From the NCBI GenBank assembly GCA_037176905.1, contig JBBBWG010017001.1:16920-80919 (forward strand): 64,000 nucleotides of DNA, in the 5' to 3' direction. Within the stretch, counting starts at the first letter, position 1, and every line of letters starts with the position of its first letter. The DNA comes from Azolla pinnata. Lineage: Eukaryota; Streptophyta; Polypodiopsida; Salviniales; Salviniaceae. A program made the translations under genes and the position numbers. The notes below the pieces were generated by a model that saw only the letters and a program-made list of their open reading frames with translations, was not told where the DNA came from and ran no database searches. Positions 47,101 to 59,800 of the stretch are shown here, in pieces.

Positions 47101-48470
47101 GACAGTTGTGTGCACCATTCATCAGCCTAGCATCGACATCTTCGAGGCTTTCGACGAGGTGCTGCTGTATACAGATTGCATGGGTTTTGAAAGCAATTCT
47201 GCTGTAGATGCTTAGAAGCACATGTAGTTGTTTGGTAGGCAAATGCAAATGGACTCCTTACCTATATTGCCATATCCTGCAGCTGCTCCTGCTGAAACAA
47301 GGAGGTCAAGTGATCTATTCAGGTGCGATCGGGCATCGCTCTTCGAAACTCATACAGTACTTCCAGGTAAAAATACCCTAAACCCATCCTAGATATTTGC
47401 TAGAACTAGCAGTAAGTGCAAACTATTGGTGGGAGTTTGGAATCTAAATGGTGATTTCATGTCCCTAGTCTATCCCTGGTGTGCCCCAAATCAAGGAGGG
47501 ATACAACCCAGCCACATGGATGCTCGATGTGAGCTCTTCATCAGCCGAGGCTCGCTTCGGCATCGACTTTGCTCAAGTCTACAGAAACTCTCCGCTCTGC
47601 ACGTATTGACGCCTACATCTCACTCATGTTTGTTCCTTGTTGAATTTGCAAACCTGGATATGGAGTTAGTATATTGACTCCTACATCGCATGTTTGTTCC
47701 TTGTCGAATTTCCAAACCTGGATATGGAGTTAATATATTGACCCCTACATCTCATGTTTGTTCCTTGTTGAAATTTCAGTCCTGGAAATGGAGTTAATAT
47801 ATTGACTCCTACATCCCATGTTTGTTCCTTGTTGAATTTTGAATTCTGGATTTGGGGTTAAATGTATTGATCGCAAGTCTGTACTCCGAGCAGATCGAGA
47901 GAAGAGCTTGTTGAGCAGCTGAGTAGCCCTCCTGCGAATTCCAAAGATCTCTTTTTCACAACCAAATACTCTCAAAGCTTTTGGGAGCAATGCATGGCCT
48001 GCTTGTGGAAGCAGCATCGGTCGTACTGGCAGAATCCGTACTACAATGCCGTGCGGTTAATGTTCACTGTTGCAATAGCGTTGCTTTTTGGATCAACATT
48101 CTGGGGGCTTGGTCGAAAGAGGTAAGAAAATCATCTCCTCTCTGCTACTCTTCATGGGATTTGTTAAGGGGAATGTTTTCATCGATTTGTTAACGGAGTC
48201 CTCCCGATTTGGTATTGTTTTGAATCGATCGCATACGTGCAGAGAAACGATTCAGGACATCGTTAATCTCATGGGTGCAATGTATGGCGCGGCATGGTTC
48301 CTCGGGTTCAGCAATGCGAACACGGTTCAGCCCGTGGTTGCGATCGAGAGAAGCGTTTTCTATCGCGAGAGGGGAGCAGGGATGTACTCTGCATTGGCAT
48401 ATGCATTTGCGCAAGTAAGCGATGCTGGTGCATAGCACATATAGATACATCTCGACGTAGAAAACAAATC

Positions 48471-48507
<37 letters not shown>

Positions 48508-50134
48508 CTGTTTTCAGGCTGCGATCGAGGTTCCTTATGTGTTTGCTCAGGCGCTATTGTCTGTTCCGATCCTGTATGCGATGATCAGCTTCGAATGGAC
48601 TCTGCCCAAGTTCTTCTTCTTCTTCTTCTTCGCGTTCTCCATCCTCCTCTGCTTCACCTTCTACGGCATGATGAGCGTCGCCATCACGCCCAACCTCGCT
48701 TTCTCCACCATCATCTCCTCCGCCTTCTTCAGCTTTTGGAACTTATTCTCGGGCTTCTTGATTCCCCGGCTGGTACGTGTTTTGTTTTCTTTTGCTTCCT
48801 AGAAGTAAAAGCCATAGCCTGCCCGCCGCGAATCGGCAAGAACGAATCGAATTTTCGGAGCACCCATTACCCATTTTGATGTTTCATGCATAGAACCAGC
48901 CCATTAAAGCATGAAACGAATCGAATCTCTGCTACCCATTTACCCATTTTTGATGATTCATGCATATAACAAGCCCATTGAAGCATAAGATGAATCGAAT
49001 TTTAACTACCCATTTTCCCGTTTTGATGATTTATGCATATAACCACCAGCCCATTGAAGCATAAAATGAATCGAATTTCCACTGCCCATTTACCCGTTTT
49101 GATGATTTATGCATATAACCAGCCCATTGGAGCATAAAAGGAATGGAATTTCTAACTACCCCTTTACCCATTTTTGATGATTCATGCATATAACCAGCCC
49201 ATTGGAGCATAAAAGGAATGGAATTTCTAACTTCCCCTTCACCCATTTTTGATGATTCATGCATATAACCAGCCCATTGAAGCATAAAAGGAATCGAAAT
49301 TTAACTACCCGTTTTCCCATTTTGATGATTTATGCATATAACCAGCTCATTGGAGCATAAAACTAATGGAATTTCTAACTACCCCTTCACCCATTTTGAT
49401 GATTTATGCATATAACCAGCCCATTGAAGCATAAAAGGAATCGAATTTTGGAGCGCTCATTACCCATTCTGATGATTTAGGCGATATACAAAAGCATAAA
49501 ACGAATCGAATTTTCGAGTGCACATTACCCGTTTTGATGATCTGGGCATATATATATATAACCAAGCATAAAAGGAACCGAATTTTGGAGCACACATTTG
49601 CCCATTTTTGATGATCCTAGGCAGATAACCAAGCATAAAACCAATCGAATTTCAATTAACCCATTTACCCATTGTTGATGATTTTATGCATATAACCAGC
49701 GCATTGGAGCATAAAACGAGTGGAATTTCTAACTACCCCTTTGTGCCCATTTTGATGATTTCTATGCATATACATACTGTCACTTCAATCTACCGCCTCA
49801 TCTATGGAGACATCATTCTGTATTTTTGGTTTTTTTTCTGAATGATGGATATGGGATGGTGCAGGATATCCCTGTATGGTGGAGATGGTATTACTGGGCC
49901 GATCCCAGCGCATGGTCGCTCTACGGATTGATCGAATCGCAGCTTGCAGATGATGAGACGCTGATCAATAATCCCGATCGGATCCAGCAATCGGTGAAGC
50001 AGTACATGGAGGAGCACTTTGGATTCCGGCGCAGCTTTCTAGGAGTTGTGGCTGCCCTGCATGTCGTGATGCCCTTGCTGTTCTTGCTTGTGTTCGCCTA
50101 CGGCATCAGGAAGTTCAATTTCCAGAAGCGATGA
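41115..50134 (+). CDS. Full-size PDR-type ABC transporter (ABCG), paralog 1
   Basis: 24 exons: 41115-41455, 42512-42632, 42778-42860, 43054-43138, 43248-43407, 43519-43595, 43667-43720, 43808-43898, 44003-44304, 44412-44693, 44796-45112, 45181-45341, 45448-45551, 45740-45902, 46011-46094, 46194-46327, 46420-46755, 46868-47158, 47283-47366, 47469-47602, 47894-48121, 48243-48414, 48518-48772, 49865-50134. Together 1443 codons with all phases consistent: 1442 residues, normal for the family. Order is NBD1-TMD1-NBD2-TMD2. NBD1: Walker [10 protein letters not shown] (about 188), signature ISGGQRKR (about 326), Walker [12 protein letters not shown]2: Walker [10 protein letters not shown], the plant-PDR degenerate signature LSTEQRKR, Walker [14 protein letters not shown]-terminus KFNFQKR. 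An ATP-driven plasma-membrane exporter by family; substrate cannot be told. An acidic run ([15 protein letters not shown]) sits in exon 1. Several introns carry tandem repeats absent or fewer in paralog 2. Confidence 0.96.
41456..42505. repeat. Intron 1 repeats of PDR gene 1: ATGC array plus ~155-bp tandem
   Basis: After the donor, ATGC repeats run to about 41890. From 41994 a unit starting ATGATTGTCTGTGTTTC recurs at about 42148, 42302 and 42460 (period about 155 bp). The last copy merges into the true intron end before the exon 2 acceptor, so the amplified unit includes sequence next to the 3' splice site. Confidence 0.8.
41894..41993. other. Assembly gap (100 N)
   Basis: Fixed-size gap at the left edge of the ~155-bp tandem array in intron 1; copy number is therefore uncertain. 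Confidence 0.95.
42889..43070 (+). repeat. Duplicated 3' splice-site segment in intron 3 of PDR gene 1
   Basis: A ~92-bp segment is repeated head to tail: TAGCATCG-GCATCTCACATCAA through TCTATGCATGTTAT to CGGCAG|GATGAC-TTGCTGC. The first copy ends in a decoy acceptor (exon would start at 42962); the second is the true one (43054). Use of the decoy reads about 19 residues then TAG/TAA-type stop (WIE, stop) before Walker A. Paralog 2 has one copy. Confidence 0.85.
47604..47870. repeat. ~65-bp tandem repeat in intron 20 of PDR gene 1
   Basis: Four units beginning TATTGAC-CCTACATC (47604, 47672, 47736, about 47800), each with CATGTTTGTTCCTTG and TGGAGTTA. The same intron in paralog 2 is 97 bp with no tandem copies. 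Confidence 0.85.
48472..48505. repeat. (GAT)n in intron 22 of PDR gene 1
   Basis: About 11 GAT units close to the exon 23 acceptor; the matching intron of paralog 2 has the same microsatellite at about 60655-60695. Confidence 0.85.
48840..49790. repeat. ~75-bp tandem repeat in intron 23 of PDR gene 1
   Basis: About twelve units with CCATTTTGATGATTTATGCA, TATAACCAGCCCATTG-AGC and AATCGAATTT (unit starts near 48900, 48974, 49050, 49123, 49198 and so on). Intron 23 is 1092 bp here but 227 bp in paralog 2, which has about two related units. Confidence 0.88.
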
Positions 50135-50152
50135 AAGCTCATAACCCCCAAA

Positions 50153-50174
50153 CCCTAACCCTAACCCTAACCCT
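50153..50174 (+). repeat. (CCCTAA)3 tract 18 bp after PDR gene 1 stop
   Basis: Three perfect CCCTAA units plus CCCT, preceded by AA. A matching tract follows the stop codon of paralog 2. Confidence 0.85.
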
Positions 50175-50224
50175 CTCGCGATTGCCTAACGTTATAGGTG
50201 AAAATCCCATTCCTCGATGTGGAA

Positions 50225-51110
50225 TTGGAGATGGTTTGAGTATTGCACCCATTAATCACCCAATAATCACCTCCCTCATAACCATTAATCACTGCCTTGA
50301 TCGATTAGCAATGGCCTTTGAAACGGTTGCATCCCTTAATCACCCACTAATCACCTCCCTTATAACCATTAGTCACCAGCTTGATTGCTTAGCAATGGCC
50401 TTTGAAACCATTACACCCATCAATTGCCCACTAATCGCCTCCTTTATAACCAGTAATCAACCACCTTGATCGATTAGCAATGGCCTATTAGTCACCCACT
50501 AATTGCCTCCCTTGTAACCATTAATCACCACCTTGATCGATAAATAATGACCTTTGAAATGATTGCACCCATTAATCACCCACGAATCACCTCCCTCATA
50601 ACCCTTAATCACCACCTTGATCGATTAGCAATGGCCTTTGAAACGATTGCACCCCTTAATCACCCACTAATCACCTCCCTTATAACCATTAATCGCCAGC
50701 TTGATAGCTTTGCAATGGCCTTTGAAACTGTTGCACCCCTTGATTGCCCACTAATCACCTCCCTTATAACCAGTAATCACCACCTTGATCGATTAGCAAC
50801 GGCCTATTAATTTCCCACTAATCGCCTCCCTCAGAACGCTCAATCACCACCTTGATCGATTAGCAATGGCCTTTGAAATGATTGCACCCATTAATCACCC
50901 ACTAATGACCTCCCTCATAACCATTAGTTACCCACTAACGACTACCTTGATCGATTAGCAATGACCTCCGAAATGGTTGTGCCCCTTAATCACCCACTAA
51001 CCACCACCGTGATTGATAACCACCACCGTGATTGATTAGCAATGGCCTCTGAAATGGTTGTGCCCACCCCTCAATCACCACCTCGATTGATTGATAACAT
51101 GCATCGAAAA
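50225..51110. repeat. ~70-100 bp tandem repeat downstream of PDR gene 1
   Basis: About ten units sharing CTTGATCGATTAGCAATGGC, TTTGAAA-GATTGCACCC, TTAATCACCCACTAATC and ACCTCCCTTATAACCATTA. No coding potential. Confidence 0.85.
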
Positions 51111-51840
51111 CAATTGCATCGTTGACCTGGACCGTTAACCAGAAGACCTCATACGATTCTCATGTGCACGACAATGCAACGAGACGATTCAATGCGAATG
51201 CGATCATATTCGAGGAGCATCGGTCCCTCGATGCTAGAAAGTTGCATGCATCGGTTTGGGTAAAAAGCATGAACAAGGCAAGGGCCCCATTTCTGTGCTG
51301 AAAAGGCAACCGATATGCACGTATGGATGTATCGTGGCGAAATACGTCGAATCGAGTTTGACACGTTGAGATCATTGGTAGGCCATGAAGCGCGGCCAAA
51401 AGCTTAGATAATTATATATACATATATAACCCATTTTCCGGGTGTTTCTGTCTTGTTTCTGGGAGACTTTTGGGGGAGGTCCTTGCTTCTTCTTCTTCTG
51501 GGGCTATGGTCTCTTGTTTTCATCTGTTGACAATTTGCTGTGATTTCCTCCTCTTGTCGTCGACGCGTGTCAACTAAGCAATCACAAACTCTCTTTTCTT
51601 CTGCTTCTTCTTCTGCTTCTTCTGCTCGAGGAGCATGTTGGTGCATGCTACACGTGCATCGTTTGCCAAGTGGATGCGGATTCTGGGATTTTTACGGAGG
51701 AGACAGACAGACAGACGGGGCACATTTTAACGTGGGCGGAGATCGTCATTGATGATTGCAGCGGAAGCCTGATCGAGCGAGAACCAGATCCAGATCGGCA
51801 TCAGCAACAGTAGGAAGATGGTGCAGGAAGAGTTCAGACA
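51111..51840. other. Unassigned intergenic stretch
   Basis: Mostly unique DNA without a supported gene. A minus-strand frame at 51646-51404 (80 codons, Glu-rich from CTTCTTCTG) is probably compositional. Confidence 0.35.
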
Positions 51841-51844
51841 TGAA

Positions 51845-52210
51845 CCTAGATGATGATGATGAGGAGGATGATGATGATGGTGATTAGGATGATGATGAGG
51901 ATGAGGATGATGGTGATTAGGATGATGATGATGGTGATGGTGATGGTGGCAGTGGTAGTGATCATGATCATAGCTGTCATGATCACCACCACCACAACCA
52001 TCATCACCATCACCATCACCATCACCACCACCACCACCATCATCCCCACTGCCATCAATAGCATCACTATCATCACCATCCCCACCACCACCACCATCAT
52101 CCCACTGCCATCATCATCATACTCAGTGCCATCATCATCATCCCCATTGCCATCAATATCATCACGATCATCACCATCCACACCACCACCACCATCATCA
52201 TCGTCATTGA
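51845..52210. repeat. (GATGAT)n/(CACCATC)n inverted microsatellite
   Basis: The left half is GATGAT/GGTGAT-rich (51850-51960) and the right half CACCAT/CATCAT-rich (51985-52205), joined through GATCATGATCATAGCTGTC. The halves are near complements, so the block can fold into a long imperfect hairpin. Confidence 0.8.
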
Positions 52211-52469
52211 CGATGTAGACATAAAACGATCGGGAAAAATGCCGACCGGAAGAAAGAGGTCACGGGTTCACATCTCGCCATGGGATTGGACACGACAAAG
52301 CGGATGATGGCGAGAGCTGGAATCTGCCCCATTCCGACCTCTTCTTTCTTCTCTTCTCTTCTCCGTTTCCAGCGTGTCTCGCTCATCGGGCAAGTCAACG
52401 CCTGTGTTTCTCTTCTTTTCCCCTTTTCTTCATCCCCTTTTTTCTCCTCTTCCGGATACGTATGTGCAT

Positions 52470-52770
52470 ACGTATGGCACGGCATGGTGGGCAGTGGGCA
52501 TGCATCGGATGCATGCATGTGCGTGTATGTATGCATGCCGTTTGCACGTATGTATGGCACGGCATGGTAGGCAATGGGCATGCATCAGATGCATGCATGC
52601 ATGCATGTGCGTGTATGTATGCATGTCGTGTGAACATGCGTATGGCACGACATGGTAGGCAATGGGCATGCATCGGATGCATGTGCGTGTACACATGCGT
52701 ATGGCATGGCATGGTAGGCAATGGGCATGCATCGGATGCATGCATGTGTGCGTGTGTATGTATGCATGTC
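52470..52770. repeat. ~75-85 bp tandem repeat, 4 copies
   Basis: Units contain GTATGGCACGGCATGGTAGG, CAATGGGCATGCATCGGATG and TGCGTGTATGTATGCATG (starts about 52473, 52551, 52639, 52699), inside an ATGC array upstream of PDR gene 2. Confidence 0.85.
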
Positions 52771-52779
52771 TGTTTAGGT

Positions 52780-53660
52780 ATGCATGCATGCATGCATGCA
52801 AGGGTGTAGTCCGTAGATATGTATGTATGCATGTGCGTACGTACGTGCGTATGTGTGCAAGCGTATGTCTGCATGCATGCATGCATGTATGTATGCATGC
52901 TTGTAGGCATGCATGTATGCGTGCGTGCGTATATGCATGTGCTGATGTATGTATGAGAGGCCACGGAAACATACATACATACGTCACGCTTGATGCGTAT
53001 GTATGTATGCATATGTGCGTGCCGGCGTGTATGTCTGCATGCATGTATGTATGCGTGCGTGCAGGCGTGTATGTCTGCATGCATGTATCTGTATGTGCAT
53101 GCATGTATGTATGCGTGCATGCCGGCGTGTATGTCTGCATGCATGTATGTGTATGTGCATGCATGTATGTATGCGTGCGTAGGCGTGTATGTCTGCATGC
53201 ATGTATGTATGCGTGCGTAGGCGTGTATGTCTGCATGCAAGTATGTATGCGTGCGTAGGCGTGTATGTCTGCATGCGTGTATGTGTATGTGCATGCCGGC
53301 GTGTATGTCTGCATGCATGTATGTATGCGTGGATAGGCGTGTAAGTCTGCATGCATGTATGTATGCGTGCGTAGGCGTGTATGTCTGCATGCATGTATGT
53401 ATGCGTGCGTAGGCGTGCATGTCTGCAGGCATGCACGTATGTGTATGTGGGTGCATGTATGTGTGGGGGGCACGTGCACACACACACATACGCCATCATT
53501 GATCTGTATGTATGTATGCATGCATGTATGTATGTGTGTGCGCATGTATGCATGCATGCATGCATGCATGTGTGTCTGCATGCATGTGTGCGTGCATGCA
53601 TGCATGTATGCATGCATGCCATGCGTACACATACATACATACATACGTCAGCCTTGACGT
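52780..53660. repeat. ATGC array with ~40-bp tandem units upstream of PDR gene 2
   Basis: From about 53025 to 53440, GGCGTGTATGTCTGCATGCA plus TGTATGTATGCGTGCGTA recurs roughly ten times. Flanked by ATGC tetranucleotide tracts. Very long frames here, rich in C, M, H, Y and A or T, are artefacts. Confidence 0.85.
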
Positions 53661-53832
53661 GTCACTCAGAATCTTGTTCGTTCAAAAATCTGCAACAGGC
53701 TGAAGCTCGCCATCGCCATCGCCGCGATCGTCTGTGTCAGTGTGTCTCTGTGCCTTTCTCTTTTACATATGTGGGCGCCTGTTCCTCGTCATCTTCCCAT
53801 CTCGATCCCTCCCCTGCTTGTCCTCCTCTGAT

Positions 53833-56800
53833 ATGGATTCCTTCCCTGGCCCCGACCCCGACCTCCGACGGGGATCCCGCAGCTTCAATGGCGAGGACGG
53901 CTTCGACGAGGAAGCTCTGCGCTGGGTCGCCCTCCAGCGCCTGCCCACCTACGACAGAGCCCGCAAGGCCTTCCTCCGCACCCGCCGCCGCGCCGAGAAT
54001 GGCGCTTCCGAAGAAGGAGAAGAGGAGGGAGAAGAAGAAGAAGAAGAGCGGGTCGTGGATGTGGAGAAGCTGGGCTTCCTGGAGAAGCAGCGCTTCATCG
54101 ACAAGATCCTGCGCGTCGTGGAAGAGGACAATGAGGAGTTCCTGCGCAAGCTCCGCTCCCGCATCGACAGGTATGTATGTATGTATGTATGTATGTGCGC
54201 CCCCATCCCATCCATTGGACATGCTTGCATGAATGCATACATCTGTGAATGCGTGCACAGATGCACGGATGCATGCGCGGATGCATCCGGACATGCACGG
54301 ATGCATGCGCGGATGCATCCGGACATGCACGGATGCATGCGCGGATGCATCCGGACATGCATATATGCATGCCCAGATTCATCCAGACATGCATGGATGC
54401 ATGCGCGGATTCATCCAGACATGCATGGATGCATGCCCAGATGCATCCAGACATGCATGGATGCATGCCCAGATTCATCCAGACATGCATGGATGCGTGC
54501 ATGCCATGCATCCATGCGTACATACACACTCACCGTCCACGCACACATTCATGCAGACCTACAGCCATGCATACACATGCATGCATGCATTCGCATGCAA
54601 GCATGCCGTCCATGTGCCCATCCATCCATATACTACACACTTACATGCCATGCATACATAGATATCGTGCTTTCATGCATGCATACATGCTACATACGTG
54701 ATACTTACATATGTACATACCCACATGCATACATACATACCGTGCTTTCGTGGATGCATGCATGCATACATGTTACATACACGATTCTTGCATGTGTGCA
54801 TACCCACATGCATACAAACATACCGTGCTTTCGTGGATGCATGCATGCATACATGCTGCATACATGGTACTGACGTATGCACGCTCCGGCATGCATACAT
54901 GCATACCGTACTTTCACGGATACATATTGACATACCCACAAGCATGCATGAGTATGAATGCACAGCATCCATCCATGCATGCATAGATTCATGAGCATTA
55001 TTTTTTTGTGTTTCTAAACATTGAATTTGGATGGCTGTGCATTCATCGGTACATGCATCGATCCATGACCATTAATGTTGTGTTTCTAAACATTGGATTT
55101 GGATGGCCTATCTTTGGAGATCAGGGTTGGGATTGAAGTGCCCACGATCGAGGTGCGATTCGAGCATCTCAATGTAGCAGCCAATGCGCGGAGCAGGAGC
55201 CGAGCGCTACCCACTCTTTTCAACTTCATGACTGACTTGATCGAGGTAAGATTCTATCCTCTGAACACAAGGCAAAAAGAAAAAAAAAAGCATTTTTGAT
55301 ATCAATTGTGGAAAACAAAACTTGCAATGGAAGGATGCCATTGTTATTGGGAAAATTGTAAGAAAGATGGAGTATGTGACAGGGGGCTTTCAGCTTCATA
55401 CTGCCCACCAAAACAAGTGCTGTCAACATTCTTCGAGATGTCAGCGGTGTCATCAAGCCCTCCAGGTTCAGTTGTATGCACTCTTTTTCTTTATAGCATT
55501 GTAGAATCTGACATCCAACTCATGCATAAAATAACTAGCAATCTATGCATGTTATGTTGGCAGGATGACATTGTTACTAGGACCCCCAGGATCAGGAAAG
55601 TCTACCTTCCTGCTTGCGCTTGCAGGAAAACTATCTCCTAATGTCAAAGTGAGCATTCTCCCGTTCCATCCGGAACCTATTTTGAAGTCACAAAGTGGAG
55701 TGCAGCCTGCATATAACCAGACACGTGAGTCTGATTCCCTTGTCTTTTGTAGGTGTCTGGGAAGGTAACCTACAATGGATATGAGATGCATGAATTCATT
55801 CCCCAACGCACATCGGCTTACATTAGCCAGTATGACACACAACTCAGCACTTTGACTGTCCGTGAAACACTGGATTTCTCTAGTCGTTGCCAAGGCGTGG
55901 GATCAAGATATGGTCAGTAGAAACAGCATGTGCTCCCATGCGCGAATTTTGCCAAAGAATGTTATCAGATGCATGTCTTACTGCTCGGAAAATTCTTAAC
56001 CATGTTTTTGAACTCCATTGAAGAAATGCTGGTGGAGCTGTTGAAGCGAGAGAAAGAAGCTGGTATAAAGCCAGACCCTGATGCAGACATATTCATGAAG
56101 GTAAACTCTACTCCATCTACTTTACATGCAATGATGAAGCTCAGTGAATGATGTTTGTTACACACTTATTTTCAGGCTATTGCCGTAGAAGGTCAACAAA
56201 CAAATATTGTTACAGATTATGTGTTGAAGGTAAAGTGAAAGAAAGCCCTCTTATTTACTTGAGACACTATTTCCTTCTGGTCCAGCTAACAGTTTCCCAA
56301 TCTTACAGATGCTTGGTCTCGACATCTGTGCTGACATATTGATTGGAGACCAAATGATACGAGGAATCTCTGGCGGGCAGAGAAAGCGTGTCACCACTGG
56401 TGATTAGCTGGTTTAGGGTTCAAGGATCTTATGAAGCAAAACTAAGATATATGGAGCCAGAATTACATGCATGGGTTGCTTACTGTTGGGCATGTCATTG
56501 GTAGGTGAGATGCTTGTGGGTCCAGCAAAAGCTTTCTTCATGGATGAGATCTCTACAGGGTTGGACAGCTCTACCACATTCCAAATACTGAACTGTTTGA
56601 GCCACTTCGTTCATGTGATGGATGTAACGATGGTAGTGTCTCTCCTACAACCTCCACCAGAGACCTTTGAGCTCTTTGACGATGTCATCCTCCTTGCAGA
56701 AAATGGTATAGTATATCAGGGTCCTCGGGCGACCATTCTTGACTTTTTCGAATCAAGGGGATTCCGGTGCCCAGAGAGGAAAAGTGTTGCAGACTTTCTT

Positions 56801-59800
56801 CAAGAGGTAACAATACCCTTCACTGTTAGTGCATAATGTGATTGTGTCTTTCAGATGATGGAAACAGAGAGGCATATAATAAAACAAGCCATTTTTTCCT
56901 TCCCAAACCAGATAACATCCAAGAAAGATCAAGAGCAGTATTGGGTGGACAAAACACAACCGTATCAATACATTACGCCAGAGGAGTTTTCGGAATCCTT
57001 CAAGTCTTCTGACACAGGCAAGGCTCTCAAGGAAGAGCTTAGTATCCCATTTGACAAGTCAAAGTGTCATGCGGCTGCATTGTCAACTAGAAAATATGGC
57101 ATCAACAAGAAGGATCTATTCAAAGCATGCTTCTCAAGAGAATGGCTGCTCATGAAGCGGAACTCCTTCTTATATGTTTTTAAAACATGCCAGGTATTAC
57201 TGCGGCAACTTGTCACACCTGAAACTTCAATCTTTTAAAACGGGAATGCTCGCCCTAACTAACAGTTCCTTCTTATGTCACAAATAAAAACAGCTATTTG
57301 TGGTAGCGATTGTCGCAATGACTGTTTTTTTCAGAACACAACTCCATCAGAAGTCTATTGCAGATGGAACTCTGTACATGGGTGCATTATTCTTTGGATT
57401 AGTCATTGTCATGTTCAATGGATTTGCAGAGCTTGTCAATGTGGTTAGTCGGCTGCCTGTGTATTATAAGCAAAGGGACCAATTATTCTATCCTGCATGG
57501 GCATACTCCGTACCGAGTATTGTTTTGGGGATACCCTTTTCATTGTTGGGTTCCTGTTTATGGGTTTGCTTAACATATTATGTCATTGGGTTCACTCCAG
57601 AACCTGGCAGGTCAGTATATTATATTCGAATCCTAGTATGCATCTTAACATATGCTGACCACTTCTGGTAAATGCAGATTCTTCCGACAATTGTTGCTAC
57701 TATTCTGTGTATCTCAAATGGCCCTTAGTCTTTTCCGTTTACTGGGTTCAGTCGGAAGGTCGGCATTAATAGCTAGCTCATTTGGAACTTTTGCCCTCAT
57801 GATTGTTTTTGTAATGGGAGGTTTTATCATCTCTGGAGGTATGCCATCATCATTGGATGGTCAAAATGTAATAATTATAGCTCAAGTTTGATTCGTTGAA
57901 TTTAATTGTTGTATTGAATGGTGGTCTAACAGATCAGATTCCCGATTGGTGGATTTGGGCTTATTGGATGTCCCCAATGATGTACGCGCAGAATAGTTTG
58001 GTAATAAACGAGTTTCTGGCAGATCGTTGGAAAACGGTAAGCATGTTCCAGTGCACAAGGTATTCCTATGTGTGCATGCGAGCATGCATGTGTACATAGA
58101 TATATATCCCGGTTTGTGTGTATAGACGTAGACATATGCATATATTCCACTATACTTGCATTTGTGTGTAGATTGCATCTAAACCACATTTTTGTCTGTA
58201 ATCACAGCCCTACAATGGGAGTATTAATGCACATACGATTGGAACCGCTGTTCTGAAGTTGAGAGGATTCCATGACAAAGAGTATTGGTACTGGATTGGT
58301 GTCAGTGCTTTGGTCGGGTTTGCAATATTGTTCAATGTCTTGTTCACAATGGCTTTGGCCTATCTCAGTCGTATGTGATTCTAACCTTCAAAACGTATGA
58401 GAGTTATACATATTCTTATCACTTGTCTGATGGATTCGTATGCTGTATTACATTCAGCGCTCAATATTTCACAGTCAATTACATCTCAAGAAACCAACAA
58501 GAGAGGATCGTTGCGTGAAGAGTTATCATCGCATTCTCAAGGTACTAAACACCGTGAACAAAAATGAAGTCACTAAATGGTGTATGACAACAGAGTTTAA
58601 TTGTGGTTGTGGTTGGTGGATTGCATGACCAGTAAATAAAAATTTAGGTAAGGTGGGGCCATCCAGCATCAGCTCTGGAGGAATCGATACTGAAAATGGT
58701 CCCAAGAGAGGAATGGTGCTCCCCTTCCATCCACTCTCTATGTCCTTCAAGTCTGTGAGCTATTATGTTGACATGCCTCCTGTAAGTTTACAACCCATCT
58801 TCAACTGTGCGATTTTGGTGTGATTTTTGTCCGCTGGATTCCGATGGTTTAGACATTTAACACTGCAGGAAATGAAGAAACAGCGTATAACTGACTCCGA
58901 CAGGCTCCAACTGCTACAAGAAGTCACCGGGGCTTTTAGACCTGGGGTCCTTACAGCTTTAATGGGTGTGAGTGGGGCTGGCAAGACTACTCTCATGGAT
59001 GTGCTAGCTGGAAGAAAGACAGGAGGGTACATAGAGGGTGACATCAGGATCTCTGGATACCCTAAAAAGCAGGAAACATTTGCCAGGATTTCTGGATATT
59101 GTGAGCAGAACGATATACACTCGCCCAATGTCACTGTGAAAGAATCTTTGGCGTACTCGGCATGGCTTCGCCTTCCAAAGGACGTCGACAACAGAACCAG
59201 AACGGTAAATTAATGGAAGTTTATCTATGGCTCGATAAACTTTCGGAAATTGGCTGATACTGAACCCTAGACCATGTTGTGATCTCTAATAGATGTTTGT
59301 GGAGGAGATTATGGAGCTGATTGAGCTGAATCCTATCAAGGATGCATTGGTAGGCCTCCCTGGTGTAAATGGGCTTTCAACAGAGCAGAGGAAGAGGTTG
59401 ACCATAGCCGTGGAGCTCGTTGCAAACCCTTCGATACTGTTCATGGATGAGCCAACCTCTGGTTTGGATGCACGAGCTGCAGCCATCGTGATGAGGACGG
59501 TGCGAAATACTGTGAACACAGGCAGGACAGTGGTTTGCACCATTCATCAGCCTAGCATCGACATCTTCGAGGCTTTCGATGAGGTGCTGCTATATACAAA
59601 TTGCATGGATTTTGAAAGCAATTCTGCTGTAGATGCTTAGAAACACATGTAGCTGTTTGGTAGGCAAATTCAAATGGACTCCTTACATACTTTGCCATAT
59701 CCTGCAGCTGCTCCTGCTGAAACAAGGAGGTCAAGTGATCTATTCAGGTCCAGTCGGGCATCACTCTTCCAAACTCATAGAGTATTTCCAGGTAAAAAGA

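Noticed and set aside
51404-51646. 80-codon Glu-rich minus-strand frame
   Set aside because: Much of it is encoded by a CTTCTG microsatellite; no homology or gene structure.
52230-52300. GGTCACGGGTTCACATC resembling a tRNA-derived SINE B box
   Set aside because: No A box, no poly-A tail and no flanking duplications found; a single box is insufficient.
53010-53440. Regular ~40-bp units resembling a CRISPR array
   Set aside because: The units are head-to-tail with no unique spacers, in plant nuclear DNA; an ordinary minisatellite.
52395-53644. Very long minus-strand frames (364-404 codons) rich in His, Met, Thr and Tyr
   Set aside because: They translate ATGC/TGTA repeats; several frames on both strands stay open because the repeat lacks stops. 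No domain, no normal composition.
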